Positions 44,653 to 56,679 of a stretch of DNA of 64,000 nucleotides are shown in pieces. Source of the DNA: Mallotus nudiflorus (lineage: Eukaryota > Streptophyta > Magnoliopsida > Malpighiales > Euphorbiaceae); NCBI GenBank assembly GCA_947683625.1, contig CANTUR010000899.1, positions 186,001 through 250,000 on the forward strand, read 5' to 3'. Below the pieces are notes generated by a model that was not told where the DNA came from, did no database searches, and saw nothing but the letters and a program-made list of their open reading frames with translations. A program made the position numbers and the translations under genes. Each line of letters starts with the position of its first letter. Position 1 is the first letter of the stretch.

Positions 44653-46716
44653 TCAGTCATCCTGAGCTCCATAATTCGACCATGGGCTCCATCCTCTAGT
44701 AGGATCATCCCGATGAAAGGTGTCCAAAGGTCTGATAGATAAAGTCCCAGCATTATGAGGATCAATGCCTAAAGCTGCAAGCTGCCAGTAAAGCATCTCG
44801 ATCTCGCGTTCCAAATCACTAGAGTAGCTCTGTAAATATAGGAAATAACATATCATATGCATTTCATGCATAACATGCATACATTTTCACTTCCAGTGTA
44901 TATACTTACCCTTCAACCATCTATGACCTGTATAGTGAATAACCTCTGAGATGAGGCCAGTCCATGCAAGTACTCCATTTGTGTCCGAGGAACCTATTTT
45001 ATAAATTTATTAAAATTAGTGTCAAGTGTATAAATCATGTAGGGAATAAGTCAGAAAGATTCACATGAGAAGCATCTACTGGAGAAAGGATAGGAAACTG
45101 AACATCACTAAAGTACATATGTTGCTTAATTAGAGTCTGAATAGTAGGAGCCCAATAGAACATGGACCTATCCGAGAGAGAGATATCACCAAGGGTAACA
45201 CCCACAAAAGCAACATCGCAACTAATCCCGACATGTTGAATATAATGTATAAGGCTAGGTCTAGGCTCAGACCTCTCAATATCGAGAACAACCTCAGTCT
45301 CCAGAGCAATATTGGTCTCCTCTTCCATCACCTCAACAGTAGGAGAGCAAACCTCCTCAAACTAAAAAAAGAAACAATGATTCATAGGTTCTAAGGGAAG
45401 TAGCTGAGACAATAAGGAATTACCTCAGCATCCTCAATAAAAATATGCTCCAAGAGGCTCTCATGAATGAACTACTAATAATGTCGAAAACGCTCAAGAA
45501 AATATGAGGCAACGTAACCCTATAGTGCATCTCTCAGCTCTGAACCTATTAGATGTGAGCTATGGAGCATAGAGGAAGGGACATCAGGTGGAATACAACA
45601 TCGACAAGGCCTAGAAGACCAGCGATACAGTCGCTCCCCTAAATACCATATCAAATAGCCATAGCCAGGGTGCAGAACCCTCGTAGGCTCAAGGTGTACT
45701 GAAGCAGCCATGAAATCGTATCGCTGGATGTCATCAGTACCCTCTAACCAATCAAAATTTATCTATAATTTAGGTTAATTAAGTTTAACTCATATTAAAT
45801 TATAACATACTAATAATTTTACTTTTCTTACCTGGTGCCATTCAATAGTGTTCAACTGATCACGATATTTCTGTAAAGTGTTCTTGTTGCTAGCAAGACA
45901 AGAAGAGCCCCATCTCATCATCAAAGGAAAGCTCCTACAAGAGCTAATAGCATTGAAGCCTCGAATCAACCCAATCTCTATGCTTCATATCTGAAAGGAA
46001 GAGACCATATCAATAAATGGCAAAGGAAAGCAAGATAATAAAGATTAAAGAAAAGGAGAACGTTCATGCAAGATGTGCCAAAAGCCACACATTATGACAA
46101 CACCTCTACAGACAGTGTCCAGTCTATAGTAAAGGTAAATGAGTGCAGCAAATCCCCCTTTAAGTGTGGCAACCCGATCCAAGTCACGAAGTAGACTAAG
46201 TAGAGCAATACTGACCTCATGACTGATCTCACAAAAGAGGGTCGTACCCAATAGTATCAGAAGAAGAAACCTCGCCTTCTAGGTAATCTGATGAGGAGTA
46301 GTAGTGGGAAGAAGTCTAAACCCTTGAACTAAGGATGGAATTTGAACATTCTTCTGATTCTTCCACATCAGAATGAACCCTATTAGGTCACGCACATACT
46401 AACTGCGTGCGTTTTCAAACAGATTGTAGTAGCTTACATCAAAGGGAACCGGGGACCCTCCAAAGGCAACCCGGGTAATAGTAGAGAAGCTTATAAGAGA
46501 AATGGTCAACTCACCCACACAAGTATGAAAAGTGTGGGTAGTATCCATCTATCGCTCGATCAAAGTGAACAAAGAATAATGGTCAGACCGACCTCGAGTA
46601 ATCAAAAGCACAACAATGAATCGCCTGAACCTTGAGGCCCAAATCAGTCATGTCACATGCTCCGATAGTCCATGAAATAATTCCTGGGCTAGATTAAAAC
46701 ATCCCGTGAATTTCAT
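44653..46716 (-). pseudogene. Antisense plant mobile domain (PMD) gene with introns, element A
   Basis: Homologous to the PMD gene of B along its length: MDTTHTFHTCVGELTIS, VAFGGSPVPFD, HEVSIALLSLLRDLDRV, ALIYLYYRLDTVCRG, a REWxWxPY-like later part, and the C-terminal LEREIEMLYWQLAALG...GWSPWSNYGAQDD ending at 44653. Introns sit at the same places: 45991-46065 (its GT donor is now GA), 45763-45831 (GT...AG), 45362-45423 (GT...AG), and one near 44995-45068. ATG at 46716 would give MKFTGCFNLAQELF and may be the start, although an upstream exon cannot be excluded. Stops (for instance TAG after HQIT near 46280, also present in B) show decay. Confidence 0.8.
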
Positions 46717-47076
46717 AGGAAATTAGTTAAGTTTAAAGGACTTAATTAGTAAAAAACAACGGTTAATTAATTAATCGTGTTAACAAGAAATTATGATTAA
46801 TTGATTAATTAATTAATTAGTTAATCTTATTAATAAAATGATGAAAAATGGTGATTATTTAAAAAAGAAAAAAATTTTAAAAATTTCAAACAGACAATGT
46901 AGATTGCTGATCAATATTCCATTATAACAATCAGCCCTTCTCCTTTGTCGATCGAAAATCTAGAATTTTGACTATAATTCCAGACATCCGATCAGACAAA
47001 CAGACTACCCAAGAGATATTTTTTAAGCTTAATTTTAATTCTATTATGCATTTTTAGCTAATTTTCTCATTTAATC
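46717..47076. other. Non-coding part of element A before repeat X
   Basis: AT-rich, with TTAATTAATTAATT runs at about 46795-46825 and a degenerate trace of the CGATCG-type array at 46950-47000. No gene was seen. Confidence 0.55.
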
Positions 47077-47820
47077 TGGTGGGTTTCCGCAAGTATACGG
47101 ATTCGTACAAGTAGTAATTACATATTGATCCCATAGAGATTGTAGATTGACTACAGTGATACTAGTTGTGTTTGTTTGTTTAAACAATGAAAAAGGGTAT
47201 TTTGAATTAAACTAAAAATTAAACTAAGACAAAACACAAAAAATCACAATGAAATAATAATCGCTTTAGAGAGCTAGGGTTCTTATTACCAATTTAACCT
47301 TTATTTGAGATTAATTAACTACTAAGCCATACCTAACCTTAATCCAATTTGAGGGTTTCTCAAAAATCATAAACTTTCCTCCTAAGAAAACCCTATGATT
47401 AACCAAGTAAATTGATGTTCTTAGATTTAAAGCTCTCGCCTACTAAGTGTTCAGTTAACCCAATTTAAGCACCAACCCTTAATCAATATTAGTTGCTTAA
47501 GTGTTTCTCAACTAAGAAAGCATCTAACAGGCTATTGTTTAAATCTAATACAACCCATCTCTCAGTCAAGTTTTATTGTGTATATTCAATCAAAGGGTGA
47601 TCAATCCTAAGAAGACATTAAGTTTAATAATAACCAAAGGATATAGATTAATGGCTTAGGTTTAATTATGATTAGCTCATAGTTGAATTGCAATAAGAAC
47701 CCTAACTAAGAATTTAGCTACTCATGTTAATTGTAAGAGATAAAGATGAAGAATAAAAGAAAATAGACATCATCATTAAATCAAAATTAAGAACGAATAA
47801 ACACAATTGAATAGAATAAC

Positions 47821-48120
47821 TGTAATATCCCGAGTTTTTAAACAATTTTAAACTTCATCGGGATATGCAGTATTAATAATTTTAATATATATATTTGACT
47901 AGTTAATTATTTTGTTAATAATTTCAAAATTTATATTTGAGTATTTTACTATTTGTGAAATAGTATCATTATTTTATGTTTAATTAATAAATTTTATGTA
48001 AACATGTTTTAAAATTATTTTTATTTTGGAAGTAGTGTATTGATAAATCTTTAACTTAAAGCGTTAATATTTTAGTACTACTATGTTAATGGAATATATT
48101 ATTTTTGCATGGCTATATTG

Positions 48121-48169
<49 letters not shown>

Positions 48170-50981
48170 TAGAGAACGTGTGGTTTATATTGAGTATACA
48201 TTATTTTATTGTTAATAATGTTTTTATATTATAGTTTTATGTATGTATAATGTACATATTGAACCAAAACACAGCTCCTTCTTCTTCTTCTCTCATGTCA
48301 TCCCGCACCCTACCCTCACTGTGCCTCTCGATTCAGTACGTCGGACCGCCCTTCATCGCTACCAACCTCCTCCCCCTTCCTCCCTCTCCCTCTCCGACGT
48401 GGTTAGGCCGCCTGAAGCCCGTTGGATCACCTGGAACCGCAGCGACAACATGTGGAACTCTTCACCGTCAATCGCTTTGTTAGCCACCATTTCATGCACC
48501 GCTGGTCTCCATCGACTCCCTGAGCTCCGATGGTTCCTATTCTAAGCTTCTTTTGGCCGAAAAACGAGTGGTTGTGAAGGTTTGAGCTTGATTTTCATTT
48601 CGGCCACTTTGAGTTTTTGATTTCTTTGAGCTTCAATTTCAATGATTCAAGCAAACTTTCTTCACAAAGATTGATCCTAGTAGCTCAATCTACATTCTAT
48701 AATTTTTGTGGAATTTTTGAGAATTATTTTGATTTTTGTGAATTTTTTATTTTTTTATTAATATTTTCTAATTTTCGTAAATTAATTAATTAAATTGTGA
48801 AATTGTGATTTATGGTGTTTATAGGTGTTAAAATGCATTTTATAAATTTATTTTTAATTTTTATGATTTTTATATAATTATTATGAATTTATTTAGTTTG
48901 TGTGATTTTTAGAAAATTAGGTTAATTATGTGTTTTATTGAAATTAAATGGTTAATTGAGTATAATTATTGATATTATTGAATTATATGTTAAGAAATTA
49001 ATTTTTGAGTAATTATATTATTTTTAGTGAATTTTTGAATAATTATAGTGAATTTATACATAGTAGGGGTATTTTGGTAATTTCGCACTAAATTGGCTAA
49101 AAATATAATTAAATTGGTTTTAATAGTTATTTGAGATATAAAAATGATTTTTACAAATTATTTAGTATTTTTAACTAATTAAAACTATTTTTCATAAATT
49201 GTTTTCAAATTATATATAAAATACTATTTTTCTAAATAAATGAGTTTTTATCGATTTTTAATATGTTTTAGGGCTAATTATGTAATTTGAAGTTTTAAAA
49301 TGTATTTTGGTCAATATTTACGAATTTATCGAGAATTATCAATTTTTAATAATATTTTATCAAAATTAGGGTTTTTATGTATTTATTGGTAAAATAATTA
49401 TTTTTAGCATTTAAATATCTAAATTTCTATATTTTGAGTATTAAAGGGTATTTTTGGCATTTTAATGTGTTCTATAATTATCCCGTGAATTGTGAACCTT
49501 GGTCGGTGGAATTGTAGTTGGAAGTCCAACCAAGGGATGTTGTGGTTGCATATTTTCGAAGTGTGTTTTTTTCCAGGACCGGCTCTACTCTTTGCGTAGA
49601 GAGATGTCCGTTTTATAAAAGAGATTCTGCCGAATTTTTGATAGGATTCTTATAAAACGTAACATCCGGTCGAATTCCTATTCCTATTCTGTGTTCAATG
49701 TTTTAGATCGAGTCTTTAGAATTTCGATAGATTTATTCTAATTTCGTATTGTCATTTGTTTGTTTAGTTGCGCCGAGACCGAAGTCTAGTGGACCAGGCC
49801 CGTCGGACCCACCTCGAGGAGCGCAATAACTGTGAGTTGTTATCTTATATATACATGTTCTAGGATGCATGTTTTTAGAAATGTATGATTTATTTTATAA
49901 ATTATGCATAAATGGTTTAATTATTGCTTAGGTTTATTTTTGGTATATTTTTTGTATATATATGGTTTATATTGTTATTTTGATTAATGTCATGCATCAT
50001 TTATTTCATGAATGTATGGATTTATTTTTAAATGAAGGATATCAATAGAACGTGCTACCTAGTGGGCAGCACTAGGACCAAGTACGTACCGGTACTACGA
50101 TAAAATTTAGGTTATATTACTAACCTATTTATGGATATTGATCGGATTGATTTATTTGATGTGTGATGTGATTTGAGAGTGTGATTGCTGGAGCTCAGTT
50201 GACCAAGTGTCTCGGGGCCAATCACACTAACAGTCAGACTGCTGGAGCTGGGTTGACTTAGTGTCTCGGGACCAATCTACTGTCCAAATGGAACAAGTGA
50301 ACTTATTTGGAATAAGTGAGCCTATATGGCTAGAGTGTTGTCTAACACTGTTTTGAGGTTGCAATCATTTAGGGTTTTATTTGATCCTTCATAAACGGAT
50401 GTTATTTTCAGTATATACATAAAATGATTTTGCTGCATCTGTGTATATTTGCCTGTATATATATTTATGATATATATACTATTGAATGTGTGAATTTGTC
50501 ATTTAGCTATGCATGTATATATATTATAACAATTCACTCAGTGAGGTCTGACTCCCCTCCGTTGACTATTTTTTAGGAGAGTTTTTATCTTCAGACCTTA
50601 GTAGCAGACCCTTACGCTGGATTTCTTCCGCCCCGGCTTTACTATGTAAACTGCTTACTTAATTTTATTTTGTATTCTAGACACTGTAGTAGTCAAGTTG
50701 TGGGATGTTTATTTTATATATGTTTGAGATTTGTACTTTAAAGGATTGAAATGAAAAAGTGTATTGAAAGATATTATATATATTTGATGAGTTGTTTTAT
50801 TAAATGAGTTGGTGGATTATATTTGTTGTATATGAGATTTTAATTTCCGCTGTAAAATATTTTATTTATGTTATCATTATTGCATGCTTTTATTTTATTT
50901 TTAAGGCTTGCTATGGGTTCCGGATTCGAAAGAATTCATGTTCCCTAGCGCCAGTCATGGCCCCTATTTTGGGTCGTGATA
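47821..50981 (+). mobile_element. Solo LTR D, a diverged relative of the Tekay LTR
   Basis: Starts TGTAATATCCCG and ends GGGTCGTGATA (expected CA), 3161 bp. It shares with the Tekay LTR, on the opposite strand, blocks such as GGGATATGCAGT, GTAGAGAGATGTCCGTTTTA, AACGTGCTACCTAGTGGGCA, CTCAGTGAGGTCTGACTCC and GGGTTCCGGATTCGAAAGAA. The leader at 48290-48540 is also GC-rich but mostly different. No internal region or second LTR, so it is a solo LTR. Flanks ATAAC and AGAAA give no clear duplication (ATAAC/ATAAG if the edge is shifted). Confidence 0.88.
48125..48167. repeat. TA dinucleotide microsatellite in LTR D
   Basis: About 21 uninterrupted TA units. The Tekay LTR has only a short TATATATA run at the equivalent place (10038-10060 and 18271-18290). 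Confidence 0.95.
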
Positions 50982-51450
50982 AGAAACCCCCTGTTCAATA
51001 GGAAGCTTGATGTTTTTCAATTCTTATTCTCAAATCTCCAAAACTAACATAAGCAAGAAAAATCCTTGTTCTCTCCAAAATTGCTCTAAGAAAATGTATA
51101 TAAAAAATTGATGAAATATCCTCCCCCTTATTTTTGGTGGCTACCCTCTTATAAAACCTTAATTACTAGCCCTAGGGTTACAGCCATGCGAAATCTCCAT
51201 CTTGTCCCTCATGAGTCAACAATTAAATTTGACTCTGAATTTCCCAATCACCAGGTTGCACGACCATGTGCATTTTGCGCATGGCCGTGCACCTCACTTC
51301 TTCAGCATTTTAGCATATCATAACATATATCAAATTAATAATTCATAGAATTGTTAATATGCATAACCAGTTTGTAATTATAAGTTCTCTATTAAGTACA
51401 AAATACAAAACGAAATTACATATTTCATTTTTTGCATTTTACATGCATCA

Positions 51451-52085
51451 TTTGAATTAAAGGATTTTAAACTTATGTGCTACACAGTAGCTATGACATA
51501 AACTTCAAATCATTATGTTATGTACTGCACAGTAGTCATAACTGTCACTATGTTATGTATTGTATAACAATTATGACATAAGTCTTTAAATTTATCGTTG
51601 CTAGATTTTCCATATGAACTATAGCATATTTTTAAAATTATGTTTCATTTGATGTCCCATAGGGAATATAACGAAACTCATTTTCACTAGACATCCCACA
51701 AGGAATATAGTGTGCATCATTAGACATCCCACATGGAATATAACAAAATTTATTATCACTATACATCCCACAGGGAATATAGTGTAGTTCACCAGACACT
51801 ACACAGCAGTTATGGTATTATTATTAGACGTTCCACAAGAACTATAGCAGATTTTCAATTCATCATCGTTAAACGTTTCGCAGGAAATATAGCAAAAATC
51901 ATTTGCATAAAGTTTACTATATGTTCCACAGGAAATATAATGAAACTTGTCCAACATTACATCTTGCTTAAAATTGCATAGTAATTTAAGCATCGATCTA
52001 TCAATTAGGGTGCAATTAAGTGTCCTAATTCTTTTTATCGAAATTGTGTGCTACTATTGCTTTGCCGTAATTTATCAAGAAAATA
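51451..52085 (+). repeat. Degenerate repeats before the 3' LTR of A
   Basis: From about 51640 to 51950 the phrase AGACATCCCACAAGGAATATAG and variants recur roughly every 33-45 bp, at least seven times. Before that, TATGTACTGCACAGTAGTCATAAC-like units occur (51476-51575). They hold the same place as the 118-bp repeats of B but share little sequence with them. Confidence 0.75.
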
Positions 52086-52087
52086 GC

Positions 52088-52103
52088 GACAAAGGGGGGC
52101 AAC
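52088..52103 (+). promoter_or_regulatory. Polypurine tract of element A
   Basis: GACAAAGGGGGGCAAC directly precedes the LTR start TGTAAGCATCC. Confidence 0.9.
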
Positions 52104-54202
52104 TGTAAGCATCCAATTTTGGAATGCAATTGTCCATATGTAATACGAAAGCCCTTATAATGAAAATTAATTGAGAATTGATCTCTAGTGTCAAGTTTCG
52201 TGACTTAAAGGACTAAATTGTAGCCTTTTTAGGATTTAATTACAAGAGTTCAAATATTTTAAGGTTTAAATTGCAGAAAAGTGTATTTTGGGGGTTTTAA
52301 TGAAATTTTGAAAAATACAGGCATAATGCCTATCGGCATTATGTAATATCGATTGGCATTGCATAATATCGATCAACATTATGTAATGCCGATTGGCATT
52401 ATATAATGTCGATGAACATTATGTAATGCCAATCGACATTACATAATGTCGATAGGCATTATGCAATTCGACCCGTATTTTCCTTCGTTGTTTTAATATT
52501 TTTCATAAAAAATCTAATTTTAGGCATGTTGTTAAATTTTTATTGGTTCTACACAGACACGTGCATGAATCTCTGATTTTTTTAACCCTTATCACTTTCT
52601 TTATCTCAAGGATTGATTTTTGAAAATGGAAAGAGCAATTATTTTCTAGCTCACGGGATCATGCAACCTCTCTGCATGATCATATCATAGGGGCTAGAAG
52701 TTGTTTTTGGTTTTAAAAAGCTAAAAGAAAAAAATTTTGGGAGGCCCTGACTACACAAAGAAAACCTTAGAAAAATAATAAACTTTGCAAAAAACTACAA
52801 AATATAAAACTTGGTTCTTTTTCCTTGTATTTTCAAAAAAAAAAGCTAAGAGTCTGTGTTACATTTTTTACGTGATTTAGCCCCAAGATCCAAAACACAC
52901 ATTGATTTAATTCCATATACGATGAAAATCCATTCTAAAGGGCCATCTAATATCATCTGCACAACATTCCTTTTTTATTCTTCTATTTCTTTTGTGATTT
53001 TTTATTACTGTTTTGTTATTGTTTTGGCTATTTAATTTCACTAACATAATTTTTTTGTTTTCGTGTTTTCTTTTTGATATTCAATGGGGGGTTGAGGAGG
53101 ATATTGCTTGATATCCAAAAATTGAACAGAAGATCCATGGAATGCCATGGGTTTTAAACTGTGATTAGATATAGTTTTTACCTTTTCTTTGATCATTATT
53201 TTCTATGTTTTACTGTGTTAAATCATTTAGGTTTGTACTTAATTTTAATTTTCAGTACGTAGAACATTATAATAACCCCAGTAGTGGGAATAGTAAAATT
53301 TTACTTTTATGCATTTAAAATGGATTAGTAATTAGGATCACTGGGTAAAACTTTAAAATCAATGATGGTGGTAGCAAATTAAGGTTTGCATGGAATTGAA
53401 TTAGGGTTTTAAGAAATCATGTGTGGATGTATGTTTGATTTGCTTTGGCATTTTATTATTTGATTAGTTGTGTTTTTGGATTTTTATCCTTTTGGGCCCC
53501 AAGCCCATGTTAGGTCTAACCCACTCAGTTAATAGCCTTAAAATTAGTGTAAAGTTTAATTTAACTCAAAATCAATTTAGGCCCGTTTTAGGTTAAATAG
53601 ACTTAGGACCACCTTTTTAATTAATAAAATCAACCTAGACTTAGTTTAGCCTATTTAATTTCATTTCTTTAAAAACTTGTAGATTTAAGCCCATTTGTAT
53701 ATAATTGAAACAAGTAGACTTAAGCTCACTAATTAAAATGTAGGCTCACCTTTAGTCCATTTCATTTGTAAATAAAAGCGTAAATCTAGCTAACTTTCAT
53801 TAAAATTAACCTAGTTTAGACTTAAGGATGATGCGCTTAAATGCATTTTTTATGTGTGATTTTATTGACTAGATGCTTTAGGGTTAGATGGATGTTCAAA
53901 TAAGGTTTAATAAAATTGCATGTAATTAGAGAATGAAGTAATGATTTATAAAGTAATTCTAAATGAACACGAGACTAAGAGAAGTTAGTAATCTGTTTCC
54001 AGAATCTCCTGGTTATGGTACTAGCTTTCTTTTAGAGAATTAAGTACCACTAATCGAATTATCCCAGTTATTACCCTAGATGGCAACTCCTCATCTCCAC
54101 AATATGACTTTGTGGCATAGTAGTGTGTTCCCTAAAGCTCTGAGCCTAAACAATATCATAGTTATTAAAATCTTAGGCGCGCACTCAACCCTGTCGTCTA
54201 TA
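52104..54202 (+). mobile_element. 3' LTR of Tat element A
   Basis: 2099 bp, partner of 20444-22400, ending GTCTATA (expected GTCTACA) before GTGGG. It contains the expanded palindromic array at 52320-52470. The phrase GGATCACTGGGTAAAACTTTAAAAT and long blocks after it match the 5' copy closely, clearly more so than LTRs B or C. Confidence 0.9.
52320..52470 (+). repeat. 20-bp-period palindromic minisatellite in the 3' LTR of A
   Basis: About seven units of GGCATTATGTAATGYCGAT with variants. The 5' LTR of the same element has about two units at 20660-20700. Confidence 0.88.
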
Positions 54203-54207
54203 GTGGG
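54203..54207. repeat. Target-site duplication of Tat element A, right copy (GTGGG)
   Basis: Perfect copy of 20439-20443. Confidence 0.85.
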
Positions 54208-55146
54208 TCGAGCCCTAACTTTAGCCTTGTTTTCCCCATCAATTATTTCCACATTATTAGTAGGTTATTGCAACATCTAGAGAATCAAGTATAACAAAGC
54301 TAAAGTCCCTTCACTTATATTGAAGACATGCATTGTATTTTGACTTTCATCAATCCCTTCGATGTTGTAGCCTTGTGATGTAGAGCCGACCTTATAGTAA
54401 TGATAAGAAAGAATTGTTTTGATAATCTATGCAATATTTTATCCTAGATTTATCTTGATGACTAAATTGGAATTCTTTATAATCATGCTTAGAGAAATAG
54501 TGTCTTTGAGCTGTCAAACTAGATTCCCAATAAGTAAAGATAATTCAGAATTTAATTTGGTCATGCTTAGCTCTTGATTATTTTATTTTAAAGAAAAATA
54601 AAATGAGCCAGGTTTTTCCCTACAAATGGTGCCACTTGATAACTCTGAATTGATATTTCTTACTTGTGGAACTTGCATCGATGAGAAGAATGGGTAAAGG
54701 GGCGAGGTTTTCCCTATAAATACTCCAAAACTTAATTATGTAATGGTATGAGAAAAAATATAATAAAGCAAATAGGTATAATAGAATAGAGGATAAAAGA
54801 GTAAAGGATGATTGCTTGTATAATAAGGTAATGGAATGATGTTTTGATCTAGAGTGTGATGTTATGTGGAGATGATGAATGAATGACATGAGATGTATTT
54901 ATAGGAAAAGGTATTGCTCAAACCTCTTAGGAATATGATTCCTTAGTCTTGTAGGATTACCTTGTTTAGGAGAGAAGAAGACTTCCTTTGTAGAGTAGTC
55001 TTCTTAACTGAAATAGACTTTCTTATTAAATTTTCTTCTTATTAAAGTAATCATCCCCTTTGGGGAATATAACCTTTATTAGAATATAATACTGATATGG
55101 GGTATCATGTATGTGGCCTTGGCCTTGTTGTATGGAGTGTGGACCC
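54208..55146. other. Unassigned DNA between element A and copia F
   Basis: No gene recognised. The phrases GTTTTTCCCTACAAATGGTGCCACTTGATAA and GAGGTTTTCCCTATAAATACTCC (54611-54725) share the word TTTTCCCTA; a TATAAATA at 54714 is of unknown meaning. Confidence 0.4.
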
Positions 55147-56663
55147 TATTGGGATTCATGATACAAACGCAATGAAAATATAAAAATTTTATCACATTCC
55201 CAAATTCAGATCCATGTAATTCAACTACTTGATTAAATTTAGGGTTTCAAGAATCTTACTAAAATGTAGAAGAGGCAAGAAAATATGGAAGGATGAGAGG
55301 AGGTTCACTTCAATGACACCTTACCTCGAGCTTTTACTTTGATTCAGATTCAAATTTTAGACGTCTTCAAAAGAATCCGTCCTCTAAAGGTATCCACACG
55401 AACAAGCCTTGATCAAAACGATCTCTGTATGTGCCAGCATGACTTGGTTGTCTCACAACTCAAGAACAAAACTCTCTTTAATTTCGTTTTTCTCAAAATG
55501 CAGAGAAAATGAATTTTAGGTAGCTCACTCAATTGATCTGTATCAAACCCTAGAGAACATAACATATATATAGAGTTCTTAATGAGGGTTTCACTTACCA
55601 AACCCTTTTTGGTAAATAGACATTAAATTCTAATTTTATTTATTTAAAATAAAATTACTAATATATATTTATTATTTATTTAGATAACAATTATCATAAA
55701 TAAATAGTTAAATATATTTATTTATAAAGAGTTTAACTAGGCTTAATAAGCCTATAATCGTTTTGGGCCTCTTCTAAATGTGTGACCCTGTAGGCTCACA
55801 TAACATTGGCAACAAGCTTAAATCTCTATTTAGGCCTATAAGTGGCCTCTAGCAAGACATTATGACTACCCAAGTCATGTGAAGTCAATAATCTGACATA
55901 ACCTAATTACAATGAACATTATAGTCCCTTTATCACATGATATCTGTATTGAACATAAGGTATAGAATGTCATCCTTATATAGTTCAATAGTATTGTGAC
56001 TTGATTCTAAGTAGACTAAAAATGATAACTCTTTATCAATTCATTTCAGCATGGCCATGCATTTTCCTTCAGTCTAACTCATCAATGGGCCCATAGATAT
56101 CTTACTCATATTAATGAGGGATAAATTCCTTCTCAATCACTCACATTCCTCACATAACTCACTTCATATCCAACAACATTCTATTTAATCATCTAGTTAA
56201 AGATAATGTTAGAATGTGTCAAAACATAAAAAAGCTATGTAGAAAACCATGGTGATTTCAAGGTCAAAGGACTTAAACAATATCACTACAATGAGAAATA
56301 CTTATAATAATAATCTATGTAGTATTCTCATAGTGGGTCAATCCAGTACATGATCTCTCATCATATACCTATGAGTTGACTTAATATCTTATATCCATGA
56401 TTAGTAAAACATAATCATCAATCGACATCATACTAGCCTTATTAATACTTATACAATAAATAAATGGCTAGGGATAATTAGAGTAGAACTCTTATTTTAA
56501 TCTAAGGGTTTTACTATCAAGTCACATACTTAATGACCTTAGTAAGAATTAACCATTCAAATAATGATCATAAAAGGAATGATATGGAAATGCCTCTTTA
56601 TTAATAAAATAGAAATGTCAATACATAATCACAAATGATTGACCTAGTGCATATCACTAATAA
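55147..56663 (-). mobile_element. 3' LTR of copia element F
   Basis: On - it begins near 56663 (TTATTAGTGATATGC, just after a purine tract) and ends ATCATGAATCCCAATA at 55147, where related copia LTRs end CCCAACA. A CTCTATATATATG promoter-like stretch lies on - near 55562-55574. About 1.5 kb. The edges are inferred from family resemblance because the other LTR is absent. Confidence 0.7.
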
Positions 56664-56677
56664 TCTCCCACTTGCAC
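56664..56677 (-). promoter_or_regulatory. Polypurine tract of copia F
   Basis: The - strand reads GTGCAAGTGGGAGA directly before the LTR, a common copia tract. Confidence 0.75.
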
Positions 56678-56679
56678 TA

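Larger units (their letters stand above)
47077..51450 (-). mobile_element. LTR-like repeat X on -, split by solo LTR D (right edge uncertain)
   Basis: The left edge TGGTGGGTTTCCGCAAGTAT is, on -, the same kind of end as solo LTR E (CACTTGCAAAA...CACCCAACA). Two GCATGGCCGTGC-type palindromes at 51258-51292 also link it to E. It lies inside element A in the opposite direction to E. The right edge could be near 51450 (ATGCATCA, giving TG...CA), but I see no clean target duplication. No coding sequence, so possibly another solo LTR. Confidence 0.5.
20444..54202 (+). mobile_element. Tat-type Ty3/gypsy element A, 33.8 kb with its nested insertions
   Basis: Bounded by GTGGG duplications and by LTRs (20444-22400 and 52104-54202) more like each other than like the two other Tat LTRs inside. 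Internal order on +: primer site, gag, protease with G-patch-like tail, RT, RNase H, archaeal-type RNase H, integrase, antisense genes, polypurine tract. The second, archaeal-type RNase H is the hallmark of the Tat lineage (which includes Ogre). The pol is split at 29676/41400 by element B, the gag-protease link by solo LTR E, and the 3' non-coding part by X and D. Subtracting these leaves roughly 16 kb, a normal size for a large Tat element. Heavily mutated; inactive. Confidence 0.88.

Noticed and set aside
48243..48545. Open frames of 77 and 100 residues in solo LTR D
   Set aside because: Overlapping frames in the leader of an LTR, with Ser/Pro-rich composition from CT-rich DNA and no family match.
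51108..51323. 71-residue open frame right of solo LTR D
   Set aside because: Lies inside repeat X, spans its palindromic motifs and shows no protein motif.
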